This document shows, in pieces, positions 5,818 to 7,690 of a DNA stretch of 7,690 nucleotides (position 1 is its first letter; each line of letters opens with the position of its first letter). Location: positions 1-7,690 of the forward strand of contig CALWRL010000032.1 of the NCBI GenBank assembly GCA_944383945.1, written 5' to 3'. The notes beneath the pieces were generated by a model. That model was not told the DNA's origin and did no database searches. It worked only from the letters and a program-made list of their open reading frames with translations. Source of the DNA: an uncultured Clostridia bacterium. GTDB lineage: Bacteria > Bacillota > Clostridia > Christensenellales > UBA1242. The translations under genes were made by a program, and so were the position numbers.

Positions 5818-5827
5818 ATAACCAAAT

Positions 5828-5864
5828 TTATATAAAAATAAAACCCACCAATACGGCGGGTTTT
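5828..5864 (-). terminator. Rho-independent terminator of the coiled-coil protein gene
   Basis: Ten-base arms 5840-5849 and 5855-5864 enclose a 5-nt loop. On the minus strand all ten pairs form, one being G-U; on the plus strand that pair is an A/C mismatch, so the minus-strand RNA is the better fold. A T-rich tail (TTTTTATATAAATTT) follows. It starts 12 nt past the gene's stop codon. Confidence 0.85.
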
Positions 5865-5876
5865 TATATTTATATG

Positions 5877-7121
5877 TTATTCTTCTGTTCCGTTTGATTC
5901 TGTTGAATCTGTTTCTTCGCTTCTCAACTTTTCAATTGCTTCTTCTGTTGCTTTGATGTCTGCTTTTAATGTTTCGTTGTTGTTTGTTAAGATGTTGTAA
6001 GTGTTTTCCAAAATTGGATATCTATCTTTGTTTGCAGCCATAACTTCTTCGCAATGTTGAACAGAAAGTTTAAGACCTTCAAGTAAATCTAAGTCTTCGG
6101 ATAATTTCTTTGCTTTTTCTTCATCAATATCAGCAATGTTATTAACTCCGTAAAGAACAACTTTTTGTTTAGCAACAATAGCTTCTTTTCTTCTAAGTTT
6201 TTTCTCATCGCTTTCAAGTGTTCTGTGAACTCTTCTAAGTGGGATATATTCTTTTTTAACTTTGCGGAGTTCTTTTTCGTTTGCAGAAAGTCTTTCTTTT
6301 AAAGTTTCAAGTCTTTCTTCATACTCCTCAATTCCCATAGCTGGGCCAACTTCTGCTTTTTCAGAAAGTTCTTTTTCAAGTTCTTCATTCTTTGCTTTTA
6401 ATTTTTCAATTTCTGCTTCGAATTGAGCTTTCAAATTTTCAATTTCGGAATTTAATTGTTCGTTATTTTTTTCTTCTTCTGCTTCAATTTGTTCTTCAAT
6501 ATCTTCAACTTTTTCTTCTTCGTTTTCAGCAACTTCTTCAACAGCTTCATTGTCAGAAGTTTCAAGTTCTATATGTTCTTGTCCTTCAATAACATCTTCA
6601 TCTGCAAAAACATTAATATCGTCATCATCAAAGAAGAAATTATCAACATCTTGTTTTTGTTCTTGTTGCATGCGTCTTTCTTCAATTTCTTTAAGCATAT
6701 TTTGTCTGAATTGTTCTTCTTCCATTTTAAGTTCATCAACTTCTTCTGGCATTTCTTCTTCAACAACTTCTGGTTGTTTTTCTTCTTCAACTAATTCAGG
6801 CTCAACCTTTTCTTCTTCAACTTCTGTTTCGCGTTCGATAACAACAGGTTTAACTTCTTCATCTTTTGCAAATGCATTTTCATCTGCAGATTCGAAACTA
6901 AATTCCAATTCTTTTGTTTGTTCTTTGGAATCTTCAAGTTCTTTTGTTTTTTCGTCTTGTTTTTCTTTATCTTTTTTTCTATGACCGAAACGAACATAAT
7001 TTGGATCTAAAACAGAAAGAACAATATCTCCTAAGAAGAAGATTACAAACCCCCCAACAACAATTATCCCTATGATAGCCAAAACTTGCAAGAAAGCATC
7101 AACGAATCCTAAGAATACCAT
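5877..7121 (-). CDS. Acidic membrane-anchored coiled-coil protein of unknown function
   Basis: I do not recognise the family. The 414-residue product begins with a short N-terminus and one long hydrophobic helix (about 8-36, rich in I, V, G, F), followed by a basic patch (FGHRKKDKEK, 45-54) consistent with a cytoplasmic C-terminal body. Residues about 55-215 are very rich in glutamate, with an FFFDDDD cluster near 162-168, and look disordered. Residues about 205-320 have heptad-like hydrophobic spacing (ENLKAQFEAEIEKLKAKNEEL, LETLKERLSANEKELRKVKK), a likely coiled coil. A better conserved-looking helical segment follows (YIPLRRVHRTLESDEKKLRR, VVLYGVNNIADID, RYPILENTYNIL, about 292-378). The start has GTGAGG at 7131-7136, 9 nt upstream. 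It lies 60 nt after ssrA with no obvious terminator between. Division, envelope or scaffold roles are possible by architecture only. Confidence 0.85.
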   Translation of the reverse strand: MVFLGFVDAFLQVLAIIGIIVVGGFVIFFLGDIVLSVLDPNYVRFGHRKKDKEKQDEKTKELEDSKEQTKELEFSFESADENAFAKDEEVKPVVIERETEVEEEKVEPELVEEEKQPEVVEEEMPEEVDELKMEEEQFRQNMLKEIEERRMQQEQKQDVDNFFFDDDDINVFADEDVIEGQEHIELETSDNEAVEEVAENEEEKVEDIEEQIEAEEEKNNEQLNSEIENLKAQFEAEIEKLKAKNEELEKELSEKAEVGPAMGIEEYEERLETLKERLSANEKELRKVKKEYIPLRRVHRTLESDEKKLRRKEAIVAKQKVVLYGVNNIADIDEEKAKKLSEDLDLLEGLKLSVQHCEEVMAANKDRYPILENTYNILTNNNETLKADIKATEEAIEKLRSEETDSTESNGTEE

Positions 7122-7162
7122 ATTTTTTTACCTCACTTTTTTAATTTTGCCATTTAGGCTTT

Positions 7163-7180
7163 TTTGACATTTAAGTCAAA
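7163..7180. repeat. Inverted repeat between ssrA and the coiled-coil gene
   Basis: TTTGACATTTAAGTCAAA has perfect 6-bp arms (7163-7168 and 7175-7180) around 6 nt and begins 1 nt past the tmRNA 3' CCA. Transcribed on the minus strand it folds into a short hairpin but is followed by A, not T, so it is not an ordinary terminator. It contains TTGACT (7174-7179), a possible -35 box for the coiled-coil gene, though no good -10 follows. Confidence 0.45.
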
Positions 7181-7181
7181 T

Positions 7182-7531
7182 TGGTGGAGACGGTGGGAAT
7201 TGAACCCACGTCCGAAAAAGCTTTAAGCAACTTTTCTACGTGTGTAGTTTGTTGAATTTTTTTAACTCAAATTAAATCAACAAACAATTTTAATTTAAGC
7301 TAGCCTTTTAATTCTTTTTCAAGAACTAAGGCAATTCTTGAAAAGTTCCCTGCTTGTTTTGATGCCCTAATGTTGAATTGCAGGTTTTTCAACCAGGACA
7401 GTTGCGCTAACTAAGCAGCAACAGCAAGATTTCTATTATCTGCGTTTATTTTTTTTCCGTTTTAAGGTAACCGGCTACCACACGCTTTATGAAACTTGAA
7501 GTCATTCCCCGTCGAAACCAATTACGCCCCC
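7182..7531 (-). ncRNA. ssrA: tmRNA (transfer-messenger RNA)
   Basis: tmRNA rescues stalled ribosomes: alanine-charged, it adds a degradation tag to the stalled peptide. The 350-nt gene has a tRNA-like domain formed by its two ends. The 5' end GGGGGCG (7531-7525) pairs with CGTCTCC (7192-7186), including a G-U at the third pair, the alanyl-tRNA synthetase identity element. The discriminator A and CCA are encoded (7182-7185). The conserved TTGGTTTCGACGGGGAATGA follows the 5' arm, and the T-arm has GTGGG, loop TTCAATT, CCCAC (7209-7193). The reading frame GCA...TAG at 7443-7411 encodes ADNRNLAVAA. The large middle section matches the pseudoknot region of one-piece tmRNAs. It starts 15 nt after smpB, its protein partner, so the two may be co-transcribed; no clear separate promoter was seen. 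Confidence 0.97.
7411..7443 (-). other. tmRNA tag reading frame (ADNRNLAVAA, stop TAG)
   Basis: The resume codon GCA (7443-7441) follows AATAAAC, a typical context. Ten codons read A-D-N-R-N-L-A-V-A-A and end in TAG (7413-7411). With the alanine brought by tmRNA itself the tag is 11 residues, ending in VAA where many species have LAA, the end recognised by ClpXP. Confidence 0.9.
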
Positions 7532-7546
7532 ATGGCGATTTGGTTT

Positions 7547-7690
7547 TTAACTGTTAAGTTTTAAGTTCTTTTTAGCATTTTCAATTTCTCTCTTTACAGT
7601 TTTTTCTTTTAAATTTGCTCTTTTGTCAAAAAGTTTTTTTCCTTTTCCAACACCAATTTCAACTTTAACAAGATTACCTTTTAAGTATAC
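7547..7690 (-). CDS. smpB: SmpB, tmRNA-binding protein, C-terminal 47 residues (runs off the right edge)
   Basis: The frame is open at the window edge and ends at TAA 7549-7547. The visible part has the SmpB C-terminal signature: LVKVEIGVGKGKKLFDKR (the GKKLxDKR motif) followed by ANLKEKTVKREIENAKK, the basic helix that sits in the decoding centre in place of an mRNA-tRNA pair. SmpB binds the tRNA-like end of tmRNA and is required for tagging. The N-terminal beta-barrel lies outside the window. Finding it directly before ssrA on the same strand supports both calls; no terminator separates them. Confidence 0.95.
   Translation of the reverse strand, partial: VYLKGNLVKVEIGVGKGKKLFDKRANLKEKTVKREIENAKKNLKLNS

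Noticed and set aside
5667..5897. 76-codon plus-strand frame across the patatin promoter region
   Set aside because: Low-complexity residues (Y, N, I, F), and it runs through a promoter and a terminator; no ribosome site.
6392..6984. Plus-strand frames rich in serine, phenylalanine or leucine opposite the coiled-coil gene
   Set aside because: They are antisense images of the GAA/GAG-rich glutamate codons, with no ribosome sites, and the minus-strand frame has a start, ribosome site and terminator.
6569..6997. Lysine/asparagine-rich minus-strand frames inside the coiled-coil gene
   Set aside because: Shifted frames of the same AT-rich low-complexity region; the 414-codon frame covers both without interruption, so this is not evidence of a frameshift.
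7182..7210. A separate tRNA gene suggested by the T-arm and CCA
   Set aside because: No anticodon arm is present; the sequence pairs with the tmRNA 5' end and belongs to its tRNA-like domain.
1..7690. Mycoplasma-type code (TGA as tryptophan) suspected from the low GC content
   Set aside because: Tryptophans in ComEC and the patatin protein are encoded by TGG and reading frames close normally with the standard code.

Overview
This is an AT-rich, tightly packed stretch of bacterial chromosome. TGG encodes tryptophan in the genes read here, Shine-Dalgarno sites are of the AAGGAGG type, promoters are TTGACA/TATAAT-like, and terminators are short hairpins followed by T-runs. This fits a low-GC Gram-positive (Bacillota-like) organism with the standard code, probably from a poorly cultured lineage. 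A finer placement cannot be supported from the sequence alone. No insertion sequence, phage gene, CRISPR array or clear sign of recent transfer was seen.

Layout from left to right. (1) Positions 1-706, minus strand: the N-terminal part of a secreted BspA-like leucine-rich-repeat surface protein with its own promoter; it runs off the left edge. (2) 813-1905, minus strand: the ribosomal protein operon rplM-rpsI, with a strong promoter, a leader of about 139 nt that can fold, a 1-nt stop/start overlap and a terminator. (3) 1969-2320, minus strand: a small two-helix membrane protein of unknown function with its own promoter and terminator. (4) 2340-4850, plus strand: comEC, lacking the usual C-terminal metallo-beta-lactamase domain, then holA (DNA polymerase III delta subunit). 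The comEC-holA order is common in Firmicutes. (5) 4847-5719, minus strand: a patatin-like lipid acyl hydrolase whose stop codon overlaps that of holA. (6) 5840-7690, minus strand: the end of smpB, then ssrA (tmRNA, tag ADNRNLAVAA), then an acidic, membrane-anchored coiled-coil protein closed by a terminator.

Functionally the window is mostly housekeeping: translation (L13, S9), ribosome rescue (SmpB plus tmRNA, partners encoded 15 nt apart) and replication (HolA), together with DNA uptake (ComEC), a lipase-like protein and two proteins of unknown role.

The most interesting pattern is in the start sites. The patatin gene, holA and comEC lack a usable Shine-Dalgarno, and each has a -10-like hexamer ending exactly 7 nt before the A of its ATG, so the predicted transcription start is the start codon itself. 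This suggests leaderless mRNAs beside neighbours (rplM, rpsI, the small membrane protein, the coiled-coil gene, the LRR gene) that have ordinary leaders and ribosome sites. Other points of interest are the L13 leader, the ComEC without a nuclease domain, and the unknown coiled-coil gene behind ssrA. I found no wholly new multi-gene system.
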